A stretch of 64,000 nt of DNA from Microbacterium barkeri (GTDB taxonomy: Bacteria > Actinomycetota > Actinomycetes > Actinomycetales > Microbacteriaceae), in assembly GCF_027921765.1 (NCBI RefSeq), contig NZ_BSEJ01000002.1:186001-250000 (forward strand). Direction: 5' to 3'. Shown here in pieces: positions 62,877-64,000 of this stretch; within the stretch, counting starts at the first letter, position 1; the number at the start of each line of letters is the position of its first letter. The position numbers were made by a program, and so were the translations under genes. A model generated the notes under the pieces. It was not told the origin of the DNA. It did no database searches and saw only the letters and a program-made list of their open reading frames with translations.

Positions 62877-64000
62877 CTAGCTGGCTTGCGCTCCGGTCTC
62901 CGGCATCTGATATCCGGACGGGTGGCGCCGGTTGCGGCGGTCGATGATGAATTGGCGGGGAGAATAGTTCCAGATAGCGCCGAGAAGATGCCCGATACGC
63001 CCCGCCTGCGAGCCGGCGGCCTTGCGACGAAGCCGGTGGATGTTTAGCCGCAGGTACCGACGATCGGACAGTGTGAGCGCTCCGCGGTGCTTCCGGAAGT
63101 AGAGCTCGACGCCGTCCGCCCGCCGTCGTCCATGTCCCGTCAGCTGCCCCTGGTCATGCTTTCGCTGCTCGACCGTACGATCGGCGAGGACAGCGTAGGT
63201 GCCGCCGTCTCGCAGGAACCGGAAGAAGAAGTCGGTGTCGTTCTTCACGGGCAGCCCTGTGTCGAAACCGCCCACCGCGCGGAAGGCCTCCGCGCGAACC
63301 AGGAAGTTGCTGCCGGTGATCCCAGGGTTACGTGCGACCACGTCGGCTGCCGTGCACCCCTCCTCGATCGCCGGCCCGGGGAACGTGTCCGTCGCGGAAA
63401 AGACGCGAATCCACGACACCGCCATGTCAGCGTCTCCGATCGCCCCGATGAGGTCGCCCAAGTGGTTCGGTGCCCACCGGTCGTCGTCATCGAGGAACGC
63501 GATGCCGGTGCCGTCGGCAACAGTTGCCCCGCGGTTCCGAGACCACGAAGCACCGGTACGGCCGGCTTCAGGTCCGAGGTAGCGAACGGGGACTGCACTA
63601 TTGGCCGCGACACGATGGACAACCCGCTGAGTCTCCTCATCCTCGATGTCCGATACCACGATGATCTCGTGCGCGGGCGTCGTCTGCGAGACGACGCTCT
63701 GCAGCGCCTCCGCCAGGAACTCGGGGCGCGCGTGGGTCGGGATGACACAGCTCACTGATCGCGGCGACTCTCCGCGGCGGGCGACGTCCGTGGCGTGGCT
63801 CGGATCGCCAGCCGCCGGCCGCGCGCGGCTCGTCCAGGGCAGGCCCATAAGACGACGACGGGCGTGGGTGACCGCGGCCAGGACCGCATCCCTCCGCTCG
63901 GCGACGCACTCAGCGAGTGCGGTTCCCTGTGCAGAGTCGGTCACGAACTCTACAACTTCCCCGATCCCCGCCGGGGCGAGCGTCCGTGCGAGCTTGCCGT
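62877..64000 (-). CDS. Glycosyltransferase family 2 domain protein, open at the right edge
   Basis: The GT2 domain begins SVSCVIPTHARPEFLAEALQ, with VVSDIEDEE, GASWSRNRGATVADG, AFLDDDDRWAPNH (metal-binding DDD) and VGGFDTGLPVKNDTDFFFRF. The frame has no stop to position 64000. A GTG at 63944 would give 355 residues, but the codons beyond it look coding (LARTLAPAGIGEVVEF), and the stretch before the GT2 domain, ALAECVAERRDAVLAAVTHA, parallels the C-terminal end of the pyruvyl transferase in this window (GLLAAVTRLLTERDDARARI). The gene may therefore be a pyruvyl-transferase/GT2 fusion whose N-terminus is outside. The C-terminus YSPRQFIIDRRNRRHPSG is basic. Confidence 0.85.
   Translation of the reverse strand, partial: GKLARTLAPAGIGEVVEFVTDSAQGTALAECVAERRDAVLAAVTHARRRLMGLPWTSRARPAAGDPSHATDVARRGESPRSVSCVIPTHARPEFLAEALQSVVSQTTPAHEIIVVSDIEDEETQRVVHRVAANSAVPVRYLGPEAGRTGASWSRNRGATVADGTGIAFLDDDDRWAPNHLGDLIGAIGDADMAVSWIRVFSATDTFPGPAIEEGCTAADVVARNPGITGSNFLVRAEAFRAVGGFDTGLPVKNDTDFFFRFLRDGGTYAVLADRTVEQRKHDQGQLTGHGRRRADGVELYFRKHRGALTLSDRRYLRLNIHRLRRKAAGSQAGRIGHLLGAIWNYSPRQFIIDRRNRRHPSGYQMPETGAQAS

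Overview
The window is high-GC DNA from an actinobacterium. Gene order, codon use and the Ala/Glu-rich tails on several ribosomal proteins suggest the Microbacteriaceae (Microbacterium-like); this taxonomic call is an inference, not a search result. No rRNA, tRNA or CRISPR array was found.

Region 1 (1-16336, all minus strand) is the conserved translation and export block. Read in the transcribed direction it runs rpsJ-rplCDWB-rpsS-rplV-rpsC-rplP-rpmC-rpsQ-rplNXE-[gap with a perfect hairpin]-rpsH-rplFR-rpsE-rpmD-rplO-[terminator]-secY-adk-map-DsbA-like membrane protein-[promoter]-infA-rpmJ-rpsM-rpsK-[hairpin]-rpoA-rplQ. Most genes touch or overlap by 1-4 nt. No S14 gene lies between L5 and S8.

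Region 2 (16337-20700) has an 84-bp tandem repeat array, two adjacent paralogous lytic-transglycosylase-like secreted proteins, a DapA-family aldolase and a small MT0933-type antitoxin-like protein.

Region 3 (20824-33064) is a first exopolysaccharide (EPS) block: a polyprenyl-phosphate sugar transferase that would start the repeat unit, a DUF4012 membrane protein, a secreted GH-A glycosidase, two GT2 enzymes flanking a flippase, a third glycosyltransferase and an O-antigen-ligase-like polymerase. A 95-bp repeat pair sits between the two convergent halves.

Region 4 (33582-44634) holds an EamA permease, a run of large inverted repeats, then a compact island: two cytoplasmic sulfatases, a TauABC/SsuABC-type importer, a ROK regulator and, divergently, a Tat-exported GH43-like protein and a Sec-exported GH-A protein. 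I read it as import and intracellular desulfation of a sulfated glycan or sulfate ester.

Region 5 (44641-53105) has more glycosyltransferases, a deletion scar that has decapitated a MerR regulator and an alpha/beta hydrolase, an acyltransferase, a MarR/VOC divergent pair with two palindromic operators, a polytopic membrane protein and a second DUF4012 protein.

Region 6 (53106-64000) begins with nested IS481-family remnants, then an OafA-like acyltransferase, a broken second acyltransferase, and a pyruvylated-EPS set: FrhB-like protein, polysaccharide pyruvyl transferase, glycosyltransferase, Wzx flippase and a GT2 protein whose reading frame runs off the right edge. Regions 3, 5 and 6 together contain most parts needed for a Wzx/Wzy-type EPS with acyl and pyruvyl decorations.
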